A stretch of 64,000 nucleotides of DNA from the NCBI GenBank assembly GCA_003577165.1, contig QEUM01000002.1, forward strand, positions 1 to 64,000, given 5' to 3'. The position numbers and the translations under genes are program-made. Below, piece after piece: positions 25,472 to 33,075 of the stretch. Positions within the stretch are counted from its first letter, which is position 1. Every line of letters starts with the position of its first letter. A model generated the notes under the pieces. It was not told the origin of the DNA. It searched no databases and was given only the letters and a program-made list of their open reading frames with translations. Source of the stretch: Armatimonadota bacterium (GTDB lineage: Bacteria > Armatimonadota > Fimbriimonadia > Fimbriimonadales > ATM1).

Positions 25472-25720
25472 ATGAGAATTTCGATCGAGTTCTGCGTGCC
25501 TTGAGACTACACAGACCGCGCCGCCAGTTTGGCGGCCGCCCTGGTGAACGCATTCAAGGAGCCCGTGGGTAAGAAGTCGCTCGTCGAGGAGATCGTGCTC
25601 ATTCCGTCCGGCGCCGGGCGGTTTGAGGTGATTGTGGATGGCAGGCTGATCTTCTCAAAGGCCGCTACCGGCCGGCATCCGACAGCCGACGAGATCATTG
25701 CGCTGATCCGGAAGGGCTAA
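25472..25720 (+). CDS. SelW/Rdx-family selenoprotein (UGA at 25502 read as Sec)
   Basis: Reading through one TGA, the frame from ATG 25472 to TAA 25718 gives 82 residues: MRISIEFCVP-U-DYTDRAASLAA, then VEEIVLIPSGAGRFEVIVDG and RLIFSKAATGRHPTADEI. This is a complete SelW/SelT/SelH (Rdx) protein of normal length, with the redox motif C8-V-P-U11 where homologues have CxxC or CxxU. Without read-through only a 10-residue peptide and a headless fragment remain, while the family homology runs evenly across the TGA. A SECIS-like hairpin follows the TGA. Rdx proteins have a thioredoxin-like fold and a redox role, substrate unknown. Requires selA, selB, selC and selD, none seen in this window. A conventional gene caller would miss or truncate it. 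Confidence 0.88.
25520..25536 (+). promoter_or_regulatory. Bacterial SECIS-like hairpin
   Basis: GCCGCCA and TGGCGGC form a 7-bp perfect stem with loop GTT. The stem base is 15 nt and the loop G is 22 nt after the TGA. Bacterial SECIS elements are short stems inside the coding region just downstream of UGA with G in the apical loop, which this matches. Confidence 0.75.
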
Positions 25721-25723
25721 ACC

Positions 25724-27367
25724 TCAGTCCGTTCCGTACACCTTTTTGCCCTCAACATACACAGCGAACGGCTTGACGTTTGGCCAGTTGGGTTCTGCGT
25801 TCGGCATCACGTCGAGGATCACGAAGTCTGCCCTCAAACCTTCCGCGAGCCTGCCGATCTCCTTCTCCGCGAAGGCCGCGTATGCGCCGTTCGACGTGTA
25901 GCAGCGGAGGGCTTCCGCCATCGTGAGGTTCTCTTGGGTCTGCCAGTACTTCCCGTCGAGCGTTTTGCCGGTGACGGCTGCTTCGATACCGAGGAAGGGG
26001 TTGATCGTCACAACGGGCCAATCGGATCCGAACGCCACGATCGCGCCCGCTCTCAGAAGAGAGCGAAACGCGTAACTCGACTTGCACCGCTCCGCGCCGA
26101 TGTACGATTCGGCGTACCTTCCATCGTCGGCTTTATGATACGGCTGCATCGAGGCGATCACGCCGAGTTGCGCGAAGCGCGCGATGTCATTCGGAAGGAG
26201 GTGCTGTGTATGTTCGCTTCGACAGCGCGCGGTCTTCAAATTAGGATATGCGCGCGAGAGCATGTCGAGGAGCATGTGATTTGCTTCGTCTCCGATCGCG
26301 TGAGCGATGGACTGTTTGTTGGCGGCTGCGGCGGCTTTGAAGTTCTTCTCGATCTTCCCATCTTCCACGCCTTCACGAAGCAGGCCTCTCCAATTCGTTT
26401 GGTCTGCTGGGTTGTTGTTGAAGGGGGCGCGCATGTAGGCGGTGCGAGATCCAAGGCTTCCATCCATGTAGGCCTTGAAGCCTTTCAACTCGATCCACCC
26501 CGACTTGCCGCGAAATCTGTGCCGCACGGCTTCCGTCCAATCTTCGGCTGTCGGATAGAGGAAGAAGCGGACGGAAATCCCCTCAAGTTTCGCGAGGTCT
26601 TCGTAGACAGGCAGGTCTGCAAACGGCGGGATGTCGCTGACTGCGGTGATGCCGTTCGCGTTCGCTTCGCGCATGGCGCGAACGAGCGCTGCCAGTTTCT
26701 CCTCTCGGGTGGGGGGAGGGATGAGGCGAGAGACGAGGCCCATCGCGGACTCCCTGAGGATGCCCGTGGGTTCGCCCGTGGCTGGGTCGCGGTCAATGAC
26801 TCCTCCCTCGGGGTTGGGTGGGCCTGTCTTCGTGATGCCGGCCAGTTTTAGGGCTGCGGAGTTCACGAGGGCGCTGTGACCGTCCATCCGAGGGAGATAG
26901 AGAGGCCGGGGGCCCGTGACGGGGTCGACCCACTCCTTGGTCGGCTGCTCCGGCGTGGCCCAACTCTCCGTCGACCACCTGCCGCCAAGCACCCATTTGC
27001 CCTCGGGAAGGGACTTCGCCCACTCGCCGACCTTACGGATGAAATCATCCTTGTCTTTGGCGTCGCGCAGGAGGAGTTGAGACAGGCCGAGGCCGCCGTT
27101 GAGCATGTGAACGTGTGAGTCGATCAGCCCTGGGATGACGAGTCGGCCTCGGGCGTCGATTCGCTCCGTACCTGGGCCGATGAAGTCTGGGTCGGGGGCT
27201 CCGACGTAGACGAATCGGCCGTCGGTGATGGCCGCGAAGGTCGCCTGGCCCGTGAGACCGTCGGACCAGATGCGGGCGTTTTCCACAACCAGATCGGCGG
27301 GAGGAACCTGCGGCGCGGCATCTCGTACTGCGGCGCCGATCAGGAGTAGTGCAACAGGATTCAGCAT
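25724..27367 (-). CDS. Exported amidohydrolase (YtcJ-like, amidohydrolase_3)
   Basis: A 547-aa metal-dependent hydrolase with a short hydrophobic N-terminus (LNPVALLLIGAAVRDAAP) that may be a signal peptide. The metal motif HxH is in PGLIDSHVHMLNGG; other family blocks are GRWSTESW, PLYLPRMDGHSALVNSAAL, GGVIDRDPATGEPTGILRE, HAIGDEANHMLLD and the late FGSDWPVV with its metal Asp. Such proteins hydrolyse amide or imide bonds of small molecules; substrate unknown. TAAACT lies 8 nt before ATG 27367. It ends 3 nt from the SelW-like gene, convergent. Confidence 0.88.
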   Translation of the reverse strand: MLNPVALLLIGAAVRDAAPQVPPADLVVENARIWSDGLTGQATFAAITDGRFVYVGAPDPDFIGPGTERIDARGRLVIPGLIDSHVHMLNGGLGLSQLLLRDAKDKDDFIRKVGEWAKSLPEGKWVLGGRWSTESWATPEQPTKEWVDPVTGPRPLYLPRMDGHSALVNSAALKLAGITKTGPPNPEGGVIDRDPATGEPTGILRESAMGLVSRLIPPPTREEKLAALVRAMREANANGITAVSDIPPFADLPVYEDLAKLEGISVRFFLYPTAEDWTEAVRHRFRGKSGWIELKGFKAYMDGSLGSRTAYMRAPFNNNPADQTNWRGLLREGVEDGKIEKNFKAAAAANKQSIAHAIGDEANHMLLDMLSRAYPNLKTARCRSEHTQHLLPNDIARFAQLGVIASMQPYHKADDGRYAESYIGAERCKSSYAFRSLLRAGAIVAFGSDWPVVTINPFLGIEAAVTGKTLDGKYWQTQENLTMAEALRCYTSNGAYAAFAEKEIGRLAEGLRADFVILDVMPNAEPNWPNVKPFAVYVEGKKVYGTD

Positions 27368-27437
27368 TGCCCATTAGTTTAGCCACCTGACACAATAGTC
27401 CGGTGAGGTCTGCAATGGTCGCCATGGGGAGGAAGAT

Positions 27438-29063
27438 GTGAGCCGCAGCAAGGAGAGGGGACCAATTTATCTCGAGCCCATCGAAGGGTCTATTGGATCG
27501 TTTCGCCTGATGTGGTCGGGCCGCGAACTCACGCGCGGCTTTATGTATGAGAGGGGCGAGAAGCACACGCTAGTCGACTTGATGCGCCCGTGGTCAGAAC
27601 AGGGAATCACACCGCGCGATGTAAAGATTCGGCTGTCCGTCGCAGGGGCCGAAGGTTACGAGATTAGAATCTTCAAGAGAGGTAGAGCAGAACCTGTTCG
27701 TGGTGAGTGGGTGTCAGGTTACAAGTTTGAAGTCTTCGACAAGGTGAGTGGTGACGGTGCGATCTTCGCTCTTTGGAGGGGAACCGATACTCCAGACTTG
27801 CCTGTCGACTCTCTGCACACCCATCTAAGAACCGGGCCTGACGAGTCCGAGTTGTTCGAACTGTCAAACGGCCGCTACAGCTTTCCGCGTCATGCGATCC
27901 TTGCTCCGAATTCGGCGGCGTCGGCTGAATTGAGTGCGCAGGAGGAAGCCGAGTTTCTGCGTGTGGTTGCCTCCGAGTTGCTCAGAACCTCCTCGGTTCC
28001 CTCAAGGGAGCTATCGAAGACGTTGGGCGAAGTCGCCGCGAGGAATGTCGGCTATTGGTTATTATGGCTGGAACTGGATTCAGGTGCGCTCAGGGAAAGC
28101 ACGGAGTTCCCATCCGCCCACGATTCATTTGAGCGTGCCCGAAGAATGGTTGTCGCAGACGTTAGGCGTACATCACTCTACAAACCCGAGGACGAACTCT
28201 TCCGAGACTCCCGCGCGACGGGCGAAAGCGCCCTCATACATACCAAAGCAAAATCCGAAAGCGACAACATAGCTAAAGAGGATTACACGGAGCGAAGTGT
28301 CCAAGAGGTTCTGGAAGATGCGCGGATCTGTCTTCCAGTACATCACCTGTTATGGTCGATTCCAGTGGATCTTGCGCGCCGGCACGCGTTCGAGTGCGAA
28401 CTCAATTACGAACTCAGTCCAGTGGATGACCTGGTGATTGCGGTTGCTGCCCATTGGGTCGACGTGTCGAGCCACGTTGAACGGGTACCGACAGTGGATT
28501 CGCACCAGGGGGAAAAGAGCAAGAGCCTGCACGTGTACAGAGCCCTGGAGCAAATGGCTTCGATACCGCAAGATCGATTTGTGACCGTGCTGGCCGACAC
28601 TCTGCGCCAGCGCGCTCCGAGAGCCTTCGAGGTATGCAGTGAGGTCTGCGAGGTCCTTGAGTCAGACCTCGAGGAATACGTTTGGCATGGGAGCTCGGAG
28701 CGAATAGAGGGCGCCATTGGCGACTTCAGAGCGAGAATCGACGCTGAATTTGAAGAAGAATTCGATCGATACGCCTCGTCTTATGACCCGGATACTGACT
28801 CGTCTGTGCCGGGCAGCGGATTCACTTCGGGCGACTATATGCGAGTCCAAGAAGACCATTTGGATTTGGAGGAGGAAGCTGAGTTCCTGACCTCAGCACC
28901 GGACGTGGGAGCCCTGTACCGGTATGTAACGGCCGTGAAGCGGGCCGGTCTGGCGAATCCGGAGTCGGGTCGCATGCCCTGGCTGACCGAGTTCTCAGGT
29001 GAATTCTGCAGGCTGCATTTCGCGGTGGAGTCCCTGGAAGGCGACCCGACAGCGTCGGTATAA
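27438..29063 (+). CDS. Hypothetical protein, 541 aa, no recognised domain
   Basis: A soluble acidic protein starting at GTG 27438, a few bases after GGGGAGGA. It has no signal peptide or membrane segment. Composition is Glu/Ser/Arg rich. The first 130 residues look beta-rich (PIYLEPIEGSIGSFRLMWSG, GYKFEVFDKVSGDGAIFALW), the rest helical with acidic stretches (DLEEEAEFL). Codon use resembles neighbours, though the Glu-rich, motif-free make-up suggests an accessory gene. Alone between an amidohydrolase (divergent) and the E1 gene. Confidence 0.6.
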   Translation: MSRSKERGPIYLEPIEGSIGSFRLMWSGRELTRGFMYERGEKHTLVDLMRPWSEQGITPRDVKIRLSVAGAEGYEIRIFKRGRAEPVRGEWVSGYKFEVFDKVSGDGAIFALWRGTDTPDLPVDSLHTHLRTGPDESELFELSNGRYSFPRHAILAPNSAASAELSAQEEAEFLRVVASELLRTSSVPSRELSKTLGEVAARNVGYWLLWLELDSGALRESTEFPSAHDSFERARRMVVADVRRTSLYKPEDELFRDSRATGESALIHTKAKSESDNIAKEDYTERSVQEVLEDARICLPVHHLLWSIPVDLARRHAFECELNYELSPVDDLVIAVAAHWVDVSSHVERVPTVDSHQGEKSKSLHVYRALEQMASIPQDRFVTVLADTLRQRAPRAFEVCSEVCEVLESDLEEYVWHGSSERIEGAIGDFRARIDAEFEEEFDRYASSYDPDTDSSVPGSGFTSGDYMRVQEDHLDLEEEAEFLTSAPDVGALYRYVTAVKRAGLANPESGRMPWLTEFSGEFCRLHFAVESLEGDPTASV

Positions 29064-29064
29064 T
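29059..29064 (+). promoter_or_regulatory. -10 box TATAAT for the E1 fusion gene
   Basis: A perfect GGTATAAT overlaps the stop codon of the upstream gene, 66 nt before ATG 29130. A CGAGGG/CCCTCG hairpin (29078-29097) lies in the resulting leader. Confidence 0.5.
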
Positions 29065-29129
29065 CCGGTCAGCCGCACGAGGGTGATGACGCCCTCGAAA
29101 CCGCGAACGATGAGGTTCCGATAGCGAAG

Positions 29130-31103
29130 ATGGCAAGCCTTACCACGCCCCAGACCTACAACAAACTCGACCTGCTGCGATTGATGTTCCTGAGCCGCGA
29201 AGGGGACCGGCGCGAAGCCGTTCTCTTACGGCAGAGCAAGGGATGGTTCCAAGTTCCCGGCATGGGACATGAGGCGCTTGCGGCGGTCGCCTATCACCTT
29301 CGGGACGACGACTTCATCTTTCCGCACTATCGAGATCGGGGGCTGATGCTCGCGCGGGGCATGACGAACATGGACCTCGCCTACGCGTTTTTCGCGAAGC
29401 GCGACAGCAACTCCGGTGGACGCCAGATGCCGGCGCACTACAGTTTTCGACAGCGCAACGTATGGAGCGTCCCGACGCCGACGGGAGGCAACCTGCTTCC
29501 CGCAGTGGGCGCTGCGTGGGGAATGAAACTGAGAGGGACGGACAGCGTCGTCGTCGCTTCTTTCGGCGATGCGGCGAGTCGGCAAGGCGAGGTGTACGAG
29601 GCGATTTCATTCGCGGTGCAGGAGCGCCTTCCGGTCGTGTTCATGATGGAGGACAACCAGTACGGCATCAGCACGAACACGGAGAGGATGAACCCGTACA
29701 AGATCGGGGTGCTCGGCGAGAGAGATCTCGTCCGCGTCAATGCGCGACATCCGGACAACGTGTATGAGGCGGCGCGTGCGGCCGTCGAAAAGGCTCGCTC
29801 GGGTGGGGGGCCGACGATTCTGTGGTGCGAACTGGACCGCCTGAGCAGTCACACGTCGAGCGACGACCACAGGGTGTACCGAACGGAAGACGACATCAAG
29901 GAGATGATGTCGCGCGATCCGATCGTGCAACTCGTACAGGAGTTGATTAAGGCCGGGGAATTGACGGAGCAGGACTGGGAGGCCATTCAAGACGAAATCC
30001 GAGACCAGGTGGATCGAGAGTACATCGAAGCCGAGAACTCGGAAGATCCACGTGGCGACGAGGTGATGGACCACCTTTACGGCGAACTGCCGAAGGCGAC
30101 GCCCCCCCCGTTGGAAGGCGGTCGCAAGTGGCGAATGGTGGACGCGCTGAATCAGGTCTTCAAGGTTGCCCTCAGTGAAGATCGAAACTACGTGTTCTTC
30201 GGCGAGGACATCGAAGATCCGAAGGGAGGCGTGTTCAAACTCACCGACGGGCTTTCGACGCTCCATCCTGATCGCGTCTTTAACTCGCCGCTTGCGGAGG
30301 CGACGATTCTCGGCGTCGCGTGCGGGCTTGCCTGCTATGGCATGAAGCCAGTGTTCGAACTTCAGTTCATTGACTTCGTCGGCCCGGCGTGGAGCCAACT
30401 CGTGAACAACCTCGCCACCATCCGGTGGCGCAGCAACGGAACTTGGACTTGCCCGGCGATCATCTACGCGCCCTATGGAGCGTATCTCCCAGGCGGTTCG
30501 ATCTGGCACAGCCAAGCGAACGAAGGGGCGATCGCGCACTTCCCGGGGCTTCGCATCATGATTCCGAGCAATCCGCAGGATGCTGCGGCGATGATGTGGA
30601 CGGCACTGAAGGCCGATGATCCGACGGTGTTCTTGATCCCGAAGCACCTGTTCCGTATGAACGTGGACGTGTCGGAGGACATCGAGCCGGTCGGCTTCGG
30701 CGAGGCGAAGGTTGTGCGCGAGGGCAGCGACGTCACGATCGTGACGTGGGGCAACTGCATCGAGCAGGCCACCGAAGCCGCAGACGAATTGGAGGGCGAG
30801 GTTTCCTGCGAGATCATCGATCTGAGGTCGATCGTCCCGCTCGACTATGAGACGATCAAGAGGTCCATTGAGAAGACGGGCCGGCTGATCGTCATCCAGG
30901 AGGACACTCGGACTTGCAGCATCGGCCAAGCGATCATCCAGGAACTCACGTCGAACTCGGACACTTGGGGTCACTTCATCTCGCCGCCGCAACTCGTGTC
31001 GAAGTCCGACGTGTACATCGGCTTCAACCCGATCTACGAATACGCTGCGCTTCCCGACACCAAGCGGGTTGTCGAGGCGATCCGCCTCGTGATGGAAGAT
31101 TAG
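29130..31103 (+). CDS. 2-oxoacid dehydrogenase E1, fused alpha and beta subunits
   Basis: A 657-aa ThDP enzyme. Residues 1-325 are the alpha part: PGMGHEALAAVAYHL, RDRGLMLARGM, VASFGDAASRQGEVYEA (ThDP-binding GD..N), EDNQYGISTN, SHTSSDDHRVYR. Residues 330-657 are the beta part: RMVDALNQVFKVALSED, GEDIEDPKGGVFKLT, FNSPLAEATILGVACGLA, FELQFIDFVGPAWSQL, HSQANEGAIAHFPGLRIMIP, DLRSIVPLDYETI. The fusion joins what are usually two genes. The SHTSSDDHRVYR and oxidative decarboxylase blocks point to the branched-chain or general 2-oxoacid type. It supplies acyl groups to an E2 such as 33076-34296. Confidence 0.93.
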   Translation: MASLTTPQTYNKLDLLRLMFLSREGDRREAVLLRQSKGWFQVPGMGHEALAAVAYHLRDDDFIFPHYRDRGLMLARGMTNMDLAYAFFAKRDSNSGGRQMPAHYSFRQRNVWSVPTPTGGNLLPAVGAAWGMKLRGTDSVVVASFGDAASRQGEVYEAISFAVQERLPVVFMMEDNQYGISTNTERMNPYKIGVLGERDLVRVNARHPDNVYEAARAAVEKARSGGGPTILWCELDRLSSHTSSDDHRVYRTEDDIKEMMSRDPIVQLVQELIKAGELTEQDWEAIQDEIRDQVDREYIEAENSEDPRGDEVMDHLYGELPKATPPPLEGGRKWRMVDALNQVFKVALSEDRNYVFFGEDIEDPKGGVFKLTDGLSTLHPDRVFNSPLAEATILGVACGLACYGMKPVFELQFIDFVGPAWSQLVNNLATIRWRSNGTWTCPAIIYAPYGAYLPGGSIWHSQANEGAIAHFPGLRIMIPSNPQDAAAMMWTALKADDPTVFLIPKHLFRMNVDVSEDIEPVGFGEAKVVREGSDVTIVTWGNCIEQATEAADELEGEVSCEIIDLRSIVPLDYETIKRSIEKTGRLIVIQEDTRTCSIGQAIIQELTSNSDTWGHFISPPQLVSKSDVYIGFNPIYEYAALPDTKRVVEAIRLVMED

Positions 31104-31114
31104 GCCAGTCTGAG

Positions 31115-32395
31115 TTACGCGGGCAGGGATGACACGTCGCGGGCGGCGCGTTCCGCGCTCTCGAGCGCGCCTTCGATGAAGCCTTTCCATGTCGCCGTGT
31201 GGTCTCCGGCGAACACGACCCTTCCGTGTCGCAGCGGGATGTTGGCGAGGTGCCGATTCATGTATCCGGGGGGGAGATAGCAGAAGCCACCCCGGCTCCA
31301 CTCGTCTGCGACCCAGTCATGGAAGTTTCCCTTCATGAAGTTTCGCTTCGCGCCGGGGAAGGTCGCTTCGATCATCTCCACCGCCGTGCCCACCGGATCC
31401 GACTGGCGTCTCCAGAAGTCGCAGTTGTTTCCGCAGACGTAGCAGATCAATACTGGCGTCGGAGAGGTCGGCGCGGTCCAAGTTTGTTGGACGGGTGAAT
31501 CCGTGTGGAGGAAGCCCGACCATCCGGACTGCTCCCAAAACGGCTCGCGGAACGCGAGCATGATCTTGATGGTTCGCGACATCGGCATGCTGCGGATCGC
31601 GTCGAGTTGAGGATTCGGGAGAGGCGGATCGAAGGACACGCAGGCGACTTGCGGCGGCGGCATCGTTAGGATGCACGCGCCGGCGTCGACGGTGAGTCCA
31701 TCGAAGTGCAAGCGCACGCTGTGCTCGCGCTGCGCGACTGCGAGAAGGCGCGCGTTGGGAGTGAACGGAGATTCGAGCGTGTCCGCCGCTCGTCGAATGA
31801 GGGCGCCCATGCCTCCTTCGACGCGAAACGCGCTCGATTCGAGTCCTTCACGGTGCACGTAGTTTCCAAAACCGAGGAGCCACTCCTGCAGTCCGACGCG
31901 GTCGAGGTCTTCACCTTCGTCGGAGCGATAGATCGCTGTTGCAAGAAGCCGTCCGAGCGGGCTGCGGCAAACCTCTGAAATGGCGTCCGCGACGGATTTG
32001 CCTGCGTGCTGCGTCGCGTCTGGATCGGCTGCAGTAGCGAGCGAAGCGACCTGTTCGCGCGCCCATGCTTCGAGGCTTTGAAGATCGGATTTCGCTTCTT
32101 CCCATTCGGCGCCTTCTTTCCGCATCTCGCCTTGCAGCGCGAAGGTGTAAGGCTCGGACTCTTGTCGCGAGTAGAGCCTTCCACCGAGGTCGGCAACCAG
32201 CTCAAGGGCGCGCTTGTGATCGGCGTCGATCCACTCGCCGCCGGCATCGTAGACAAGGCCCTCCGATTCGATGGTGTGGAGCCTGCCCCCAACGCGGTCC
32301 CTGGCGTCGAAGAGTTCCAGGCTGTGGCCTTTCGCTTCGAGGATTCGGGCGGCTTGAATTCCCGCCGCGCCCATTCCCACCACCGCGACTCTCAT
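31115..32395 (-). CDS. Flavin-containing amine oxidase
   Basis: A 426-aa FAD enzyme of the monoamine oxidase/phytoene desaturase class: dinucleotide motif VVGMGAAGIQAARILEAKG, GGR in DARDRVGGRLHTIES, EWIDADHKRALELV, mid-part GGMGALIRRAADTLE, and the C-terminal FAD site GRVVFAGDHTATWKGFIEGALESAERAA (seen as FAGDHT and GFIEGALES). It oxidises amines or related C-N bonds; substrate unknown. Much longer frames exist but read antisense of the next gene; ATG 32395 has TACGCT 8 nt upstream. Confidence 0.88.
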   Translation of the reverse strand: MRVAVVGMGAAGIQAARILEAKGHSLELFDARDRVGGRLHTIESEGLVYDAGGEWIDADHKRALELVADLGGRLYSRQESEPYTFALQGEMRKEGAEWEEAKSDLQSLEAWAREQVASLATAADPDATQHAGKSVADAISEVCRSPLGRLLATAIYRSDEGEDLDRVGLQEWLLGFGNYVHREGLESSAFRVEGGMGALIRRAADTLESPFTPNARLLAVAQREHSVRLHFDGLTVDAGACILTMPPPQVACVSFDPPLPNPQLDAIRSMPMSRTIKIMLAFREPFWEQSGWSGFLHTDSPVQQTWTAPTSPTPVLICYVCGNNCDFWRRQSDPVGTAVEMIEATFPGAKRNFMKGNFHDWVADEWSRGGFCYLPPGYMNRHLANIPLRHGRVVFAGDHTATWKGFIEGALESAERAARDVSSLPA

Positions 32396-32403
32396 CGGGC
32401 GGG

Positions 32404-32409
32404 AGCGTA
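32404..32409 (-). promoter_or_regulatory. -10 box TACGCT of the amine oxidase gene
   Basis: Minus-strand GGTACGCT ends 8 nt before ATG 32395; leaderless class. Confidence 0.5.
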
Positions 32410-32452
32410 CCGCCGCCTGCTGACACCATAATGCGCCGGAGGCGAAAAAGAC

Positions 32453-33019
32453 ATGAAATCGGCAAATTTGGTGGTGTTGGCCGCGACCTTGGTACTGGTG
32501 GCGTGCTCTCGAACGGTGTACTCGGACTCGGAGGGGAACACGGTCAAGCAGAACGCTGACGGCACGATGACGGTGGAAACCGATGAGGGGACTGCCACGA
32601 TTCAAGGCGACGGATCGAAGATGACGATCAAGACCGACGATGGAGAGAGCGTCGAGGTCGAAGGAAATACCGAGGGGGGGACGATCAAATCCTCCGACGG
32701 CGGGACCGTCACCTATGGGAAGGGCTTGAGCGAGTCCGAGTTGGGCGTGAAGTTCTACCCTGGGAGCAAGGAAACCGCCGGTGGCGGCACCTACACCATG
32801 GAAGGCGCGACAGTGTCCACTTCGGTCCGAGAGACCTCGGATGAACCGGACGCAGTTGCAACTTTCTATAGGAAGGAACTTGGCAAGCCTTCGGTCGAGA
32901 CGACGCAGGCAGATGCAACTACGCTCATATGGCAGAAGGGCAACAGCACCGTGACCGTGGTCGCGGGCCGCGATAGCGGAAAGACGATCGTTTCCATCAC
33001 AGTCGCGAACAAAGGCTAA
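32453..33019 (+). CDS. Lipoprotein with repetitive Thr/Gly/Asp strands
   Basis: A 188-aa protein with lipobox LVLVAC (Cys18). The middle part has short repeating strands (EGNTVKQNADGTMTVETDEG, TATIQGDGSKMTIKTDDGES), a beta-solenoid-like rhythm, then KFYPGSKETAGGGTYTMEG and a domain VRETSDEPDAVATFYRKELGK. That last region resembles a C-terminal module seen in other exported lipoproteins, where a short peptide hormone-like fold follows; I cannot name it. A strong terminator follows. Divergent from the amine oxidase. Confidence 0.75.
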   Translation: MKSANLVVLAATLVLVACSRTVYSDSEGNTVKQNADGTMTVETDEGTATIQGDGSKMTIKTDDGESVEVEGNTEGGTIKSSDGGTVTYGKGLSESELGVKFYPGSKETAGGGTYTMEGATVSTSVRETSDEPDAVATFYRKELGKPSVETTQADATTLIWQKGNSTVTVVAGRDSGKTIVSITVANKG

Positions 33020-33025
33020 AACCAA

Positions 33026-33055
33026 TTGCGGGCAGCGGCTTGCCGCTGCCCGCAA
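33026..33055. terminator. Bidirectional terminator between the lipoprotein and E2 genes
   Basis: TTGCGGGCAGCGGC pairs perfectly over 14 bp with GCCGCTGCCCGCAA around TT. It lies 7 nt after the lipoprotein stop and 20 nt after the end of E2 on the other strand; flanking AAAACCAA and its complement serve each direction. Confidence 0.8.
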
Positions 33056-33075
33056 CTCGAAATGTTGGTTCGATC

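Noticed and set aside
25529-25720. 63-aa stand-alone SelW fragment from TTG
   Set aside because: It lacks the first strand and redox motif; the complete protein needs the TGA read as Sec from ATG 25472.
29078-29097. Hairpin CGAGGG/CCCTCG as terminator of the 541-aa gene
   Set aside because: Short stem without a T-run, and it would lie inside the leader of the E1 transcript; kept only as a note.
29607-31301. 564-aa minus-strand frame over the E1 fusion
   Set aside because: Composition of an antisense shadow; the E1 protein fills the other strand.
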